Assembly: GCA_910583985.1 (NCBI GenBank)
Contig: CAJTYA010000022.1
Coordinates: forward strand, 1-31,451
DNA: 31,451 nt
DNA from: an uncultured Alistipes sp.
GTDB taxonomy: Bacteria; Bacteroidota; Bacteroidia; Bacteroidales; Rikenellaceae
Direction of reading: 5' to 3'
Part shown: piece after piece, positions 8,978 to 17,515 of the stretch
How the letters are laid out: each line of letters opens with the position of its first letter
Position numbering within the stretch: the stretch's first letter is position 1
Notes under the pieces: generated by a model
Seen by the model: only the letters and a program-made list of their open reading frames with translations
The model's database searches: none
Told to the model about the DNA's origin: nothing
Translations under genes and position numbers: made by a program

Positions 8978-9009
8978 CAAATATGAAACAAAAATCAGAT
9001 TCGGGCAAT
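8978..9009 (-). promoter_or_regulatory. Promoter candidate for the symporter/L,D-transpeptidase operon
   Basis: Read on the reverse strand: ATTG (9006-9009), 20 bases, CATATTTG (8978-8985). It differs by one base in each element from TTTG / TAnnTTTG, with ideal spacing, in an AT-rich stretch. Transcription would start near 8971, about 60 bases before the ATG at 8911. Confidence 0.55.
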
Positions 9010-9549
9010 AATTGATAAAAATAAAACAAAACGACCGGAAATATTCCGGATCATAACACATCCTCGTTCGCGGACCGATGTTCCGGCGGGGCACCCCGTC
9101 GGTTCGGGGCCGGTTTTTCCCTTGTCTTACCGAAAATCGGAATCCGGCCTGCCGGTCCGGTTTCCGTAGCGTTCCGAACAGAGCCCCATGCGTTCCGCAG
9201 CCCGACGACCTTCGGATCGCGGAGCCTGCCCGAAGGTCCGCCGGTCGTAGGAACATAACTGCCACAGGCTGCCGACCTTCCCGAATATCGGCATTTTATC
9301 CCTGTTACAAGTAACGCGAAACCTTACGCAGCCGACCGGTGACAGCAAATTCGGGCGCTTTGGCAGTTCGGCCGGTTTTTCTTCTTGGGCGGTGGCGGCA
9401 ACTTTGTCGGATGTATCCGTTTCGGCGACCTCCGGTTTCGATATAAGTCTTCATCGCTTTTGCCGTCGCTATGGTCCGTCCGTTTCATAACGGCTGGCCC
9501 CTCTGCCGAAATGAATATATGCCGGCAGCAAGGTGCGGCAAGAGAGGCG

Positions 9550-9578
9550 ATGCTCTTTCATTCCGAGCATTCCTTTTA
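9550..9578 (+). terminator. Weak terminator-like hairpin
   Basis: ATGCTC (9550-9555) pairs with GAGCAT (9565-9570) around a 9-base loop and is followed by TCCTTTTAAAT. It resembles a small intrinsic terminator on the + strand, but no gene precedes it on that strand. It would fit the end of an unidentified small RNA. Confidence 0.25.
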
Positions 9579-9921
9579 AATTATGAATCTCGTAAGTGCG
9601 TCAGCGCCCCTTTATTTTCTTAAGGTGTCGTTCTTTTTGACATCACCGAAACCGGCAGGGGTCGGAGCTCGCAAAAAGACGGAAAGCGCGAAACCGGCGG
9701 AGGACGGAAATTCCGGCGTTTTGTTCCGCATCCGGGGCTTCCGAGGGGACGCTTCCGCAACGGCCCCCGACGGAAGGCATCCCGTATCGGCGAAACCGGA
9801 ACCGCCGCGAGCGAACCGAGCGGAAAGTCCGGCCGCGTTTCTCTGTCGCCTCCCTCCGGCGACAGGTTCGCATCGTCGACGTGCAGGACGACAAAACCGT
9901 TCCTGACGACGGATTTGGCGA

Positions 9922-9929
9922 TAAATTTG
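9922..9929 (+). promoter_or_regulatory. -7 promoter element before the AI-2E-family gene
   Basis: TAAATTTG is a perfect match to the Bacteroidetes -7 element TAnnTTTG, 28 bases before the ATG at 9958. No convincing -33 TTTG is present at the expected distance (about 9898-9902), so the promoter may be weak or depend on an activator. Confidence 0.45.
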
Positions 9930-9957
9930 CAGATTCGTTCCCCGTACACCAAACCGG

Positions 9958-11049
9958 ATGAGCATGAGCCTCAAAGCGCAATATTGGAGATATTCCCTGA
10001 TCGTCATCGTTCTGGGACTGGGCATTACCGTATTCGTCGAAATCATTCCTTTTCTCGGCGGCATTCTCGGTGCATTCACCATCTATATTCTGGTCCGCAA
10101 GCAGATGCGGTACCTGACCGAAGTCAGGAAAATGAAACGCGGACCGGCCGCCCTGCTCGTGCTCGTCGAGTCCATCCTCTGCTTCCTCGCGCCGATTTCG
10201 CTGGTCGTGTGGATGATCGTCAACAAGTTGCAGCACATCAACCTCGACCCGCAGGCCATCATGGAGCCCATCCGCCACGTGAGCGCCCTCGTCGAGCAAA
10301 AGACGGGTTACAACCTCTTCGACAGCGATAACCTGACGCCGCTACTCTCTTACCTGCCCAAACTCGGACAGGTGCTCATGGAGTGGATCGGCAGTTTCGC
10401 GCTCAACCTGCTCGTGCTGGTCGTCGTGCTCTATTTCATGCTGATCGGAGGGCCCAAGATGGAGGCCTACTTCTCCGACATCCTGCCTTTCAGCCGCAGG
10501 AACACGAAAGACGTGCTGCACGAAATCAAGATGATCGTGCGTTCGAACGCCATCGGCATCCCGCTGCTGGCGCTCATTCAGGGGTTCATCGCATGGATCG
10601 GCTACCTGATTTTCGGCGTACCCGACGCGTTGCTGTTCGGGGTGATTACCTGCGTGGCCACGATCATTCCCATCGTGGGCACGGCCATCGTCTGGTTCCC
10701 GCTGGCGGCCTATCTGGCGCTCAACGGACAATGGGGACACGCCATCGGGCTGTTCGTCTACTCGTCGGTGCTCATTACGCAGTCGGACAACCTTATCCGG
10801 TTCATGTTGCAGAAGAAAATGGCGGACATCCATCCGCTCATCACCATTTTCGGCGTGGTCATCGGGCTGTCGCTCTTCGGTTTCATGGGCATCATCTTCG
10901 GGCCGCTGCTGCTGTCGATGTTCGTTCTGTGCGTGTCGATCTTCAAAAGGGAATATCTGGACGACGCTCCGCACCGCCGCACAGCGAAGGCCCTTCCCGT
11001 GCCGACGGCGACCGCTGCGGCCGACGATCCGGTGCAGAAACGCCGATAG
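9958..11049 (+). CDS. AI-2E family transporter (PerM/YdiK/TqsA-like membrane protein)
   Basis: The 363-residue protein starts at the ATG at 9958 (a second ATG is at 9964). It has the family pattern: two N-terminal helices, a soluble amphipathic stretch (about 65-140), then a block of five or six helices. The conserved region QGFIAWIGYLIFGVPDALL, then TIIPIVGTAIVWFP, is the best signature. The C-terminal 30 residues are hydrophilic and Arg/Ala/Pro-rich. Family members were first linked to AI-2 export, while others act as Na+/H+ antiporters, so the substrate is open. It is monocistronic here and ends before the hairpin at 11219-11258. Confidence 0.88.
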   Translation: MSMSLKAQYWRYSLIVIVLGLGITVFVEIIPFLGGILGAFTIYILVRKQMRYLTEVRKMKRGPAALLVLVESILCFLAPISLVVWMIVNKLQHINLDPQAIMEPIRHVSALVEQKTGYNLFDSDNLTPLLSYLPKLGQVLMEWIGSFALNLLVLVVVLYFMLIGGPKMEAYFSDILPFSRRNTKDVLHEIKMIVRSNAIGIPLLALIQGFIAWIGYLIFGVPDALLFGVITCVATIIPIVGTAIVWFPLAAYLALNGQWGHAIGLFVYSSVLITQSDNLIRFMLQKKMADIHPLITIFGVVIGLSLFGFMGIIFGPLLLSMFVLCVSIFKREYLDDAPHRRTAKALPVPTATAAADDPVQKRR

Positions 11050-11415
11050 CGGACAGTTCCCGCCGGTTCCGGGACGGCGACAAGATGCCGTACCGGCCTG
11101 TCGCCGCTTTCGCTCCACGAAAATACCCGGACAGGGACGGACGTTGCGGCGAAGCGCGGCGGAACATCCGAGAGGGAAAACGGAGCGCCTTCATCGGGCG
11201 CATTGTCGGGAATCGGGCACGAAAGAGGGCATCTGCCGAAGCGGACGCCCTCTTTCGTTTCTCCTTCGAACAGGCTGATCGGTCCACGACTCCGGAAAAA
11301 CGACCGGACGTCCGCCCCGCCTCTCAGGGCGGCCCCGTGCGGACGAACCGGCTTTCCGTCTTTCTACGGCCCGCGGAACGGCTCCGTCCTTTTCCGGAAC
11401 GACGACAGGCGAAGG
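11050..11415. other. Intergenic region between converging genes
   Basis: About 365 bases between the ends of the AI-2E-family gene and gpmA. It contains the strong hairpin at 11219-11258. Otherwise only shadow reading frames are visible. Confidence 0.5.
11219..11258 (+). terminator. Strong intrinsic terminator hairpin between converging genes
   Basis: ACGAAAGAGGGC (11219-11230) pairs perfectly over 12 bp with GCCCTCTTTCGT (11247-11258). The 16-base loop can itself form a short CCG/CGG stem. TTTCTCCTT follows on the + strand, so it should stop transcripts of the AI-2E-family gene. It may also act on gpmA transcripts from the other side, without a T-run there. Confidence 0.7.
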
Positions 11416-12162
11416 TCATCCCTTCGTCCCCTGCGCCGCGACGGCCTCCATCCGCTCCCGGATCCGCTGCGGATCGCCCAGAAAATAATCCCGGCTCAGG
11501 CGGAAGTCGTCGTCGAACTCGAAAACGTAAGGAACGGCCGTCGGCAGGTTGAGCCGGACGATCTCGTCGTCGGGGATGTGTTTGAGGTGCTTGATGATCC
11601 CGCGCAGGCTGTTTCCGTGCGCCACGACCAGCAGGCTGTCGGCCGTCTCCAAATTGGGGAAAATGACCCGCTGCCAGTACGGCATGATCCGGTTGATCGT
11701 GTCCCGGAGCGATTCGGTCAGCGGAAGTTCCCGGTTGGGCACCCTGTCGTACCGGACGTCGAAACGGGGATTCCGCGGATCGTCCTCGTCGAGCGGTGCG
11801 GGCGCCGTGTCGTAACTCCGCCTCCAGAGGAGCACTTGTTCTTCGCCGTAGCGCCGGGCCGTCTCGCGCTTGTCGAGCCCTTGCAGGGCGCCGTAATGCT
11901 TTTCGTTGAGCCGCCAGTTCTTCTCGACGGGAATCCAGTCCTCGTCGAGCCGGTCCAGCACGCAATTGAGCGTCTTGACGGCCCGTTTGAGATAGGAGGT
12001 GTAGGCTTTCTCGAACACGAAACCCTCTGCGGCGAGCGTGTCCCCCGCGGCCAGCGCTTCGGCCACTCCCTTTTCCGTCAGATCGACGTCCGTCCATCCC
12101 GTAAAGCGGTTTTCGCGATTCCACGTGCTCTCCCCGTGGCGGAGCAAAACGATTCTTTTCAT
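11416..12162 (-). CDS. gpmA: 2,3-bisphosphoglycerate-dependent phosphoglycerate mutase
   Basis: The 248-residue protein begins at the ATG at 12162 (MKRIVLLRHGESTWN). It interconverts 3- and 2-phosphoglycerate in glycolysis and gluconeogenesis in the cytoplasm. The histidine phosphatase motif LLRHGES contains His9, which is phosphorylated in the cycle. The second active-site region is LLVVAHGNSLRGIIKHL near residue 185. NRFTGWTDVDLT and LNEKHYGALQGLDK are typical of dPGM. Length is standard. It stands alone: 366 bases from the converging gene and about 295 bases from the nitroreductase gene upstream. The upstream region has only a poor -7 match (TATTTTGC, 12239-12246). Confidence 0.96.
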   Translation of the reverse strand: MKRIVLLRHGESTWNRENRFTGWTDVDLTEKGVAEALAAGDTLAAEGFVFEKAYTSYLKRAVKTLNCVLDRLDEDWIPVEKNWRLNEKHYGALQGLDKRETARRYGEEQVLLWRRSYDTAPAPLDEDDPRNPRFDVRYDRVPNRELPLTESLRDTINRIMPYWQRVIFPNLETADSLLVVAHGNSLRGIIKHLKHIPDDEIVRLNLPTAVPYVFEFDDDFRLSRDYFLGDPQRIRERMEAVAAQGTKG

Positions 12163-12457
12163 ATCCGTTCGGTTTAAAATTGATCGAGCTGCGATGCCGG
12201 CCGGACATGCTCGTCGGGCCGGGCGACATGAAAAGAGTGCAAAATACGTGCAGGTATTCTCCGCTGCGCGAAAACGGGTGCCGAATCCACGGCGCAGGTC
12301 CGGCCGGCGATCGCCGGCGACGGCAGAGTCGGAAAGGGCGTTCCGGAACCGACTCTGCGAAAAGGCTCCCGCTCCGATCCGCGACGCGGGTTCCGCTGCC
12401 GGTCGGCATCGTCCCGGACCCGGCGCGGCAGACGCTATTCCGCCGGACGGACGACGC

Positions 12458-13321
12458 TCAGAAACGGGCGACCTTGATCGGTTCCTTGTCGATGTAGCGG
12501 GGAAAACGGAATTCGGGCATGCCGAGCGCCATGCCGGCATGGATTTTTCCGCGGATGCCGAACAAGGCGCCCAGCCCCGCCTTGCGGTCCTGCCCCACGG
12601 CCGAGCAGACGAATCCCGTATAGAACTGGCTGACGCCGAGGCTTTCGGCCATCAACGACGCGTTCTGATAAGCGAGGTTGGCGTCCTGACATCCGAAACG
12701 GCTCGCCGCCGGCGTGTGGATCAGAAGGAGTGCCGTGGCACCCCGCAGAATGAGATCCTCGCCCCGGCCGTAGGCATCGAGGAGACGATGGAAATTCGGC
12801 AGATAACGATAGGCGTCGGGAAGCAGGCGTCTGAGCAGCGGACGCAGCACGGGATTTTCGAGCTTGCGCACGACGGAGCCGAACACCCCGATCGTATAGT
12901 CGGACACCCGACGCAGCTTGTCGGGATCGGTGACCAGCGTGAACGCCACCTGCTGGAGATTGCTGGCCGTAGGCGCACGATGGGCGGCTTCGAGAATCGC
13001 ATCGAGCGCCTGTGCGGGAACGGGCTCGGAAGAGAACGCGCGGTTCGACCGGCGGGAGCGGCACAACAGCATCACCTGTTCGGGCGAAGGCATCCGCGTG
13101 CGGTCGACGGGATGCACCTTTTCGTCGGGAAACAGGGAATGGACGACCGCGGCCGTGGGGCACGCCGCCACGCAATGTCCGCACGCGATGCAGCTCTCCT
13201 TGCGTTCCATACGGATGTCGGCGCCCTTTTCGGGCTGCACGAAGATTTTCGAGGGACACACCCTCGCACAGCGGCCGCAACGGATGCAGCGCGAAAGATC
13301 GATGTCGAGTTCCATTTCCAT
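12458..13321 (-). CDS. Nitroreductase-family protein with N-terminal 2x[4Fe-4S] ferredoxin domain
   Basis: The 287-residue protein starts at the ATG at 13321 (MEMELDIDLS); Met3 is an alternative start. Residues 12-23 (CIRCGRCARVCP) and 44-55 (CIACGHCVAACP) are two complete CxxCxxCxxxCP motifs, each binding a 4Fe-4S cluster. From about residue 85 follows an FMN nitroreductase domain, starting with the phosphate-binding RSRRSNRAF and including APTASNLQQ. The fusion suggests electrons pass from the clusters to FMN and on to an unknown acceptor. Such proteins are common in anaerobes. A perfect -7 element lies 24 bases upstream. It is divergent from the heptose genes. Confidence 0.88.
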   Translation of the reverse strand: MEMELDIDLSRCIRCGRCARVCPSKIFVQPEKGADIRMERKESCIACGHCVAACPTAAVVHSLFPDEKVHPVDRTRMPSPEQVMLLCRSRRSNRAFSSEPVPAQALDAILEAAHRAPTASNLQQVAFTLVTDPDKLRRVSDYTIGVFGSVVRKLENPVLRPLLRRLLPDAYRYLPNFHRLLDAYGRGEDLILRGATALLLIHTPAASRFGCQDANLAYQNASLMAESLGVSQFYTGFVCSAVGQDRKAGLGALFGIRGKIHAGMALGMPEFRFPRYIDKEPIKVARF

Positions 13322-13344
13322 GATTCTGTTTTTCGGGACAAAGA

Positions 13345-13352
13345 CAAAGATA
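13345..13352 (-). promoter_or_regulatory. -7 promoter element for the nitroreductase gene
   Basis: On the reverse strand the sequence is TATCTTTG, a perfect TAnnTTTG element, ending 24 bases before the ATG at 13321. No TTTG is found at the usual -33 distance, so this is half a promoter by sequence. Confidence 0.5.
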
Positions 13353-13472
13353 GCGATTTATTCCGGAAACCGCCGTGCGCACCGACGCCCGGAAAGTCGT
13401 TTTCGCAACGGTTCGACACGTACCGTCGGCCGCCCCGCAGCGACGAGACCCGACACGGCGGCACGACGGGAT

Positions 13473-13504
13473 TTTGACGAATCGGAAAATAATGAGTAGC
13501 TTTG
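13473..13504 (+). promoter_or_regulatory. Consensus promoter for the heptose (hddA) operon
   Basis: TTTG at 13473-13476, exactly 20 bases, then TAGCTTTG at 13497-13504. Both elements match the Bacteroidetes consensus perfectly, the best promoter in the window. Transcription would begin near 13511, giving a leader of about 65 bases before hddA. Confidence 0.75.
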
Positions 13505-13574
13505 GAAAACGACCGGCCCAGCCGCAGAGCCCCGGAAGGCCGGGCCGTCGGACAGGAACGCAAAAACGCAAGGA

Positions 13575-14600
13575 ATGATATACAGAAGCAAAGCGCCGCT
13601 GCGCATCGGATTCGCCGGCGGAGGAACGGACGTAAGCCCCTACTCGGACATTTACGGCGGAGCCGTGCTCAACGCCACCGTCTCGCTCTACGCGCGGGCG
13701 AGCATCGAACCGCTGCCGGGAGACAAAACGGTCTTTCAGGCATTGGACAGGGGCCTCTCGTGCGAATACGTCCCCGGAGGGGAACGACCCTCCGACGGCA
13801 AGCTCGCCCTGCACAGGGCCGTCTACGAACACATCGCCGCGCGGTACGGCAAGCCGGAGGGCGGATTCCGGCTCAGTACCTACGTCGATGCTCCCGCCGG
13901 GTCGGGATTGGGCTCCTCCTCCACGCTCGTCGTGGCCATCATCGGCGTTTTCGCCGAGTGGCTCGACCTGCCGCTGGGCAACTACGACATCGCCCACATG
14001 GCCTACCGCATCGAACGCGAGGAACTGGGCATGGCCGGCGGCAAACAGGACCAGTACGCGGCAACGTTCGGCGGGTTCAACTTCATGGAATTTCCGGACC
14101 GCGACAAGGCGGTCGTCAATCCGCTGCGCGTCCGCAAAGCCTATATCGACGAGTTGGAAAACAACCTGCTGCTGTACTACACTTCGCACAGCCGGCTTTC
14201 GGCCGCGATCATCGAAGAACAGCAGCGCAACGTGCGGCGAAGCGACGAGAGCTCCATCGCGGCGATGCACGAAGTCAAGCGGCAGGCCCTCGAAATGAAG
14301 GACGCGCTGCTGACCGGACGGATGGACCGCGTGGGCGAACTGCTCCACGAAGGTTTCGAGGCCAAGAAAAAGATGGCCCGGTCGATCTCGAATCCGTTCA
14401 TCGAGGAGATTTACCGCACGGCGCTGGAGGCCGGCGCGCTGGGCGGGAAAGTGCTCGGCGCCGGAGGAGGCGGATTCATGGCGTTCTACTGTCCCGACAT
14501 CCGGCGGTACCGCGTGATGCGGTCGCTCGAAAAATTCGCGGGCTCGTTCCGGGCCTACCAGTTCGTGCCCGAAGGGCTGTCCACGTGGAGAATCGGATAA
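13575..14600 (+). CDS. hddA: D-glycero-D-manno-heptose 7-phosphate kinase (GHMP kinase)
   Basis: The 341-residue protein starts at the ATG at 13575. It would phosphorylate heptose 7-phosphate at C1 to the alpha-1,7-bisphosphate in the GDP-heptose pathway. All three GHMP kinase motifs are present: SKAPLRIGFAGGGTD at residues 5-19, the ATP-binding PAGSGLGSSS at 107-116, and KVLGAGGGGF at 292-301. MAGGKQDQYAATFGG is the substrate-side motif seen in HddA-type kinases. Its length matches HddA. The next two genes encode the partners expected for this pathway, which supports the assignment over other sugar kinases such as a fucose kinase. First gene of the operon, behind the promoter at 13473-13504. 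Confidence 0.88.
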   Translation: MIYRSKAPLRIGFAGGGTDVSPYSDIYGGAVLNATVSLYARASIEPLPGDKTVFQALDRGLSCEYVPGGERPSDGKLALHRAVYEHIAARYGKPEGGFRLSTYVDAPAGSGLGSSSTLVVAIIGVFAEWLDLPLGNYDIAHMAYRIEREELGMAGGKQDQYAATFGGFNFMEFPDRDKAVVNPLRVRKAYIDELENNLLLYYTSHSRLSAAIIEEQQRNVRRSDESSIAAMHEVKRQALEMKDALLTGRMDRVGELLHEGFEAKKKMARSISNPFIEEIYRTALEAGALGGKVLGAGGGGFMAFYCPDIRRYRVMRSLEKFAGSFRAYQFVPEGLSTWRIG

Positions 14601-14656
14601 GCGAACTTCCCGAAGAAACGGCAACCGGGGACCGGTCCCCGGAAAAGACACAGACG

Positions 14657-15376
14657 ATGGAAAAGGAATGTATCGTATTGGCCGGCGGTCTGGGGACCCG
14701 GCTCCGAGGCACGGTGGACGACGTGCCCAAATGTATGGCGCCCGTGGCGGGAAGGCCCTTTCTGCACTATCTGTTCGACTATCTGGAGCGGAGCGGGTTT
14801 TCGCGCGTCGTCCTTTCGCTGGGCTATCTGCACGAGACGGTGGAACGGTGGGCGGCCTCGCAGGTCCGGCCTTTCCGGATCGCGGCCTCGGTCGAACCGA
14901 CGCCGCTGGGAACGGGCGGGGCCATCGCTCTGGCGGCCGAAAAAACGACCGGCAGACAGGTGTACGTCATGAACGGCGATACGTTTTTCGATGCGGACAC
15001 CGACGCGATGCGCAGGGTGCACGAACATATGGGCGCGGCGGCGACGCTGGCGCTCAAACCGATGAACGACTTCTCGCGCTACGGGACGGTGGAAACTGAC
15101 GACGGAGGACGGATCCGGACATTCCGCGAAAAACGACATTGCCGGCACGGACTCATCAACGGAGGCATCTACCTGCTGGACCTCGAAAGCGGGCTGTTCG
15201 ACGGACTCGGCGGGCGGTTTTCGTTTGAAACGGACGTGTTGCAGGCACGGGTGAGCGGGACCGTATTGGGCGGATATGTCTCGGCAGGCTATTTCATCGA
15301 CATCGGCGTTCCGGAAGACTACCGACAGGCGAACGCCGATTTCGAAGCGATGTTCGCACACGACGAAAAGCACTGA
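14657..15376 (+). CDS. hddC: D-glycero-alpha-D-manno-heptose 1-phosphate guanylyltransferase
   Basis: The 239-residue protein starts at the ATG at 14657 (MEKECIVLAGGLGTRL), 56 bases after hddA. The frame is open far upstream, but that part overlaps hddA in another frame. It is a nucleotidyltransferase of the sugar-1-phosphate class: the glycine-rich signature AGGLGTRLRG, then Lys in VPKCMAPVAGRP, and the metal-site Asp in VMNGDTFFDAD. LINGGIYLL is also typical. By context it transfers GMP to heptose 1-phosphate, giving GDP-D-glycero-alpha-D-manno-heptose for S-layer, capsule or LPS glycans. Nucleotide specificity (GTP, not ATP or CTP) is inferred from the neighbours. Its stop directly abuts the start of gmhB. 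Confidence 0.85.
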   Translation: MEKECIVLAGGLGTRLRGTVDDVPKCMAPVAGRPFLHYLFDYLERSGFSRVVLSLGYLHETVERWAASQVRPFRIAASVEPTPLGTGGAIALAAEKTTGRQVYVMNGDTFFDADTDAMRRVHEHMGAAATLALKPMNDFSRYGTVETDDGGRIRTFREKRHCRHGLINGGIYLLDLESGLFDGLGGRFSFETDVLQARVSGTVLGGYVSAGYFIDIGVPEDYRQANADFEAMFAHDEKH

Positions 15377-15916
15377 ATGATGGAACATTTCGACACGTTG
15401 TTTCTGGACCGCGACGGGGTCATCAACCGTCTCCTGCCGGGCGACTATGTCAAGCGCTGGGACGAGTTCCGTTTTCTGGACGGTGCCTTGGAGGCCTTTC
15501 CGCTGCTCGGCCGCTGTTTCCGGCGCATCGTCGTGGTGACCAACCAGCGGGGCGTAGGCCGGGGAGTGATGAGCCGCAGCGATCTGGACGACATCCACGG
15601 CAGGATGCTGCGCAGCATAACGGAATGCGGCGGACGCATCGACCGCATATACAGTTGCACGGATACGGACGAGGAGAGCCCCCGGCGCAAACCCCGTCCG
15701 GGCATGGCTTTCGAGGCGCGGGAGGATTTTCCCGACATCGTCTTCGCGCGGAGCGTCATGGCGGGCGACAGCCCCTCGGACATGCTCTTCGGCGAAAACA
15801 TCGGGGCGGCGACGGTGCGCATCGGCGACGATCCGCAGGCCGACTTCGCCTCGCTGTACGACTTGGCCCGGTGGTGCCTCGCCCATCCGGAGGCCACTTC
15901 TTTCGAGAAAAAATAG
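15377..15916 (+). CDS. gmhB: D-glycero-D-manno-heptose 1,7-bisphosphate 7-phosphatase (HAD family)
   Basis: The 179-residue protein starts with the base after the hddC stop, a sign of translational coupling. It should remove the 7-phosphate from heptose 1,7-bisphosphate, the step between HddA and HddC. HAD motifs are present: nucleophile Asp11 and acid/base Asp13 in LFLDRDGVIN, VVVTNQRGVGRG as motif II, Lys in RRKPRPGM and the acidic motif MAGDSPSDM. The zinc loop with CxH and CxC found in the E. coli enzyme is absent; only one Cys (YSCTDTDEESPRRKP) remains there. The related histidinol-phosphate phosphatase is a possible alternative, but the operon argues for GmhB. Confidence 0.87.
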   Translation: MMEHFDTLFLDRDGVINRLLPGDYVKRWDEFRFLDGALEAFPLLGRCFRRIVVVTNQRGVGRGVMSRSDLDDIHGRMLRSITECGGRIDRIYSCTDTDEESPRRKPRPGMAFEAREDFPDIVFARSVMAGDSPSDMLFGENIGAATVRIGDDPQADFASLYDLARWCLAHPEATSFEKK

Positions 15917-16048
15917 GCATCGCCGGAAGGCGGCGCATTCCTTTCCCCGGCCTGCTGCGAAGCGTCCGGGCTGGCCCGGTTCTTGCTCTTTTTCAGCCGC
16001 AGGAAACCGCTCCGGGCCCGGAAAACGTTTCCGCACAAAACGACGTAT

Positions 16049-17509
16049 ATGGAAAAATCGGACATCGGAATGATCGGCCTCGGCGTGATGGGCGCGGCGC
16101 TGGCCGAGAACATGGAAAGCAAGGGGTACCGCGTATCGGTCTACGACCGGATCGTACCGGGCGAAACGCCCGCCTCGGACAGGTTCATGCGCGAGCGGGG
16201 CGCGGGACGGAATTTCGAAGGATTCCACGAACTGGAACGCTTCGTGGCTTCGGTGCGAAGGCCCCGCCGGATCATGTTGATGATCCGGGCCGGCGCTCCG
16301 GTGGACGAGACGATAGCCCGCCTGCTGCCGCTGCTCGACAGCGGCGATACGATCGTCGACGGCGGCAATTCCGATTTCCGAGACACCGAATGCCGGATGC
16401 GCGAAGCCGAAGCGGCGGGCATCCTGTATGTGGGAGCCGGCGTTTCGGGCGGCGAACAGGGAGCTCTGCACGGCCCTTCGATCATGCCCGGCGGCTCGGC
16501 CGGGGCATGGCCGCTGGTGCAAGACATGCTGTGCCGCATCGCGGCGCGGGCGGACGACGGAACGCCCTGCTGCGCATGGATGGGACCGGGCGGTGCCGGG
16601 CATTTCGTCAAGACGGTGCACAACGGCATCGAGTACGGCGACATGCAGCTCATCGCCGAGACTTACGCGCTGCTCAAGCACGGACCGGGCATGGACGACG
16701 ACGCGATAGCCGACGTATTCGAATCGTGGAACGAGGGTGCGCTGAAAAGTTTCCTGCTCGAAATCACCGTCCGCATCCTCCGGTTCCGGGACCGCGAGGG
16801 GCGTCCGCTGCTCGACGGCATTCTCGATGCGGCGGGACAGAAAGGAACGGGCAAATGGAGCGTGGAGGCAGCCCTCGAACAGGGCGCTCCGCTCTCCGCG
16901 ATCGCCGAAGCGGTCTATGCCCGGATGCTTTCGGCCCTCGTCGACGAACGGAGGACGGCCGCTGCGCTCTACCCCGATCCCCTGCGGTCGGAAGCGCCTT
17001 TCCCCATACGCATCGAAGATGCGAAAGGAGCCCTCTATGCGGCCCGCATGATTACCTACGCTCAGGGATTCGCCCTGATAGGCCGGGCATCGGAGCGGTA
17101 CGGCTGGGAACTCGACGGGGCATCGGTCGCGAGGATCTGGCGCAACGGCTGCATCATCCGTTCGGCTTTTCTGGAAACCGTGGCGGAAGCCTACGACAGG
17201 GACGCTCTCCTGAAGAATCTGCTATTCGAGTGTTTTTTCCGTGAAAAGATCGCCGAAACGCTGCCCTCGTTACGACGGACCGTGGCCCACGGAGCGCTCA
17301 CGGGCATCGCTCTGCCCTGCATGAGCGCAGCCCTGAGCTATTTCGACGGGCTGCGGACGCTGCGTTCGCCGGCCAATCTGTTACAGGCCCAACGGGATTA
17401 TTTCGGGGCGCACGGTTACGAACGGACCGATGCTCCGAGAGGCCGCTTTTTCCACACCGACTGGACCGGAAGCGGAGAGGACACCGAATCGCAAAGCTAT
17501 AACGCATAA
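16049..17509 (+). CDS. gnd: 6-phosphogluconate dehydrogenase, decarboxylating
   Basis: The 486-residue protein starts at the ATG at 16049 (MEKSDIGMIGLGVMG), 132 bases after gmhB. It oxidises 6-phosphogluconate to ribulose 5-phosphate and CO2. The N-terminal Rossmann motif is GLGVMG. Substrate and catalytic motifs follow: DGGNSDFRDTE, GAGVSGGEQGA, the catalytic Lys in GPGGAGHFVKTVHNGIEYGD, and GTGKWS. The C-terminus has the family stretch SPANLLQAQRDYFGAHGYER. At the end of the second beta strand it reads VYDRIVPGE, where NADP-dependent enzymes usually have N-R-T/S. The Asp is unusual, but the Arg is kept. Six bases separate its stop from zwf, so gnd-zwf-pgl is one operon, perhaps read through from the heptose genes. 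Confidence 0.96.
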   Translation: MEKSDIGMIGLGVMGAALAENMESKGYRVSVYDRIVPGETPASDRFMRERGAGRNFEGFHELERFVASVRRPRRIMLMIRAGAPVDETIARLLPLLDSGDTIVDGGNSDFRDTECRMREAEAAGILYVGAGVSGGEQGALHGPSIMPGGSAGAWPLVQDMLCRIAARADDGTPCCAWMGPGGAGHFVKTVHNGIEYGDMQLIAETYALLKHGPGMDDDAIADVFESWNEGALKSFLLEITVRILRFRDREGRPLLDGILDAAGQKGTGKWSVEAALEQGAPLSAIAEAVYARMLSALVDERRTAAALYPDPLRSEAPFPIRIEDAKGALYAARMITYAQGFALIGRASERYGWELDGASVARIWRNGCIIRSAFLETVAEAYDRDALLKNLLFECFFREKIAETLPSLRRTVAHGALTGIALPCMSAALSYFDGLRTLRSPANLLQAQRDYFGAHGYERTDAPRGRFFHTDWTGSGEDTESQSYNA

Positions 17510-17515
17510 AAGACG

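Larger units (their letters stand above)
9010..9957. other. Long region without a recognisable gene
   Basis: About 950 bases between the divergent symporter and AI-2E-family genes. Open frames on both strands are short, Arg/Pro-rich and unlike any family I know. Visible structure is limited to a 12-base palindrome GTTACAAGTAAC near 9306, a small hairpin with a T-rich tail at 9550-9578, and the -7 element at 9922-9929. A degraded gene or a small RNA could be here; nothing proves either. Confidence 0.4.

Noticed and set aside
9078..9348. Short coding frames between the symporter and AI-2E-family genes
   Set aside because: Overlapping frames on both strands with skewed composition and no family resemblance; partly overlap the promoter region of the symporter operon.
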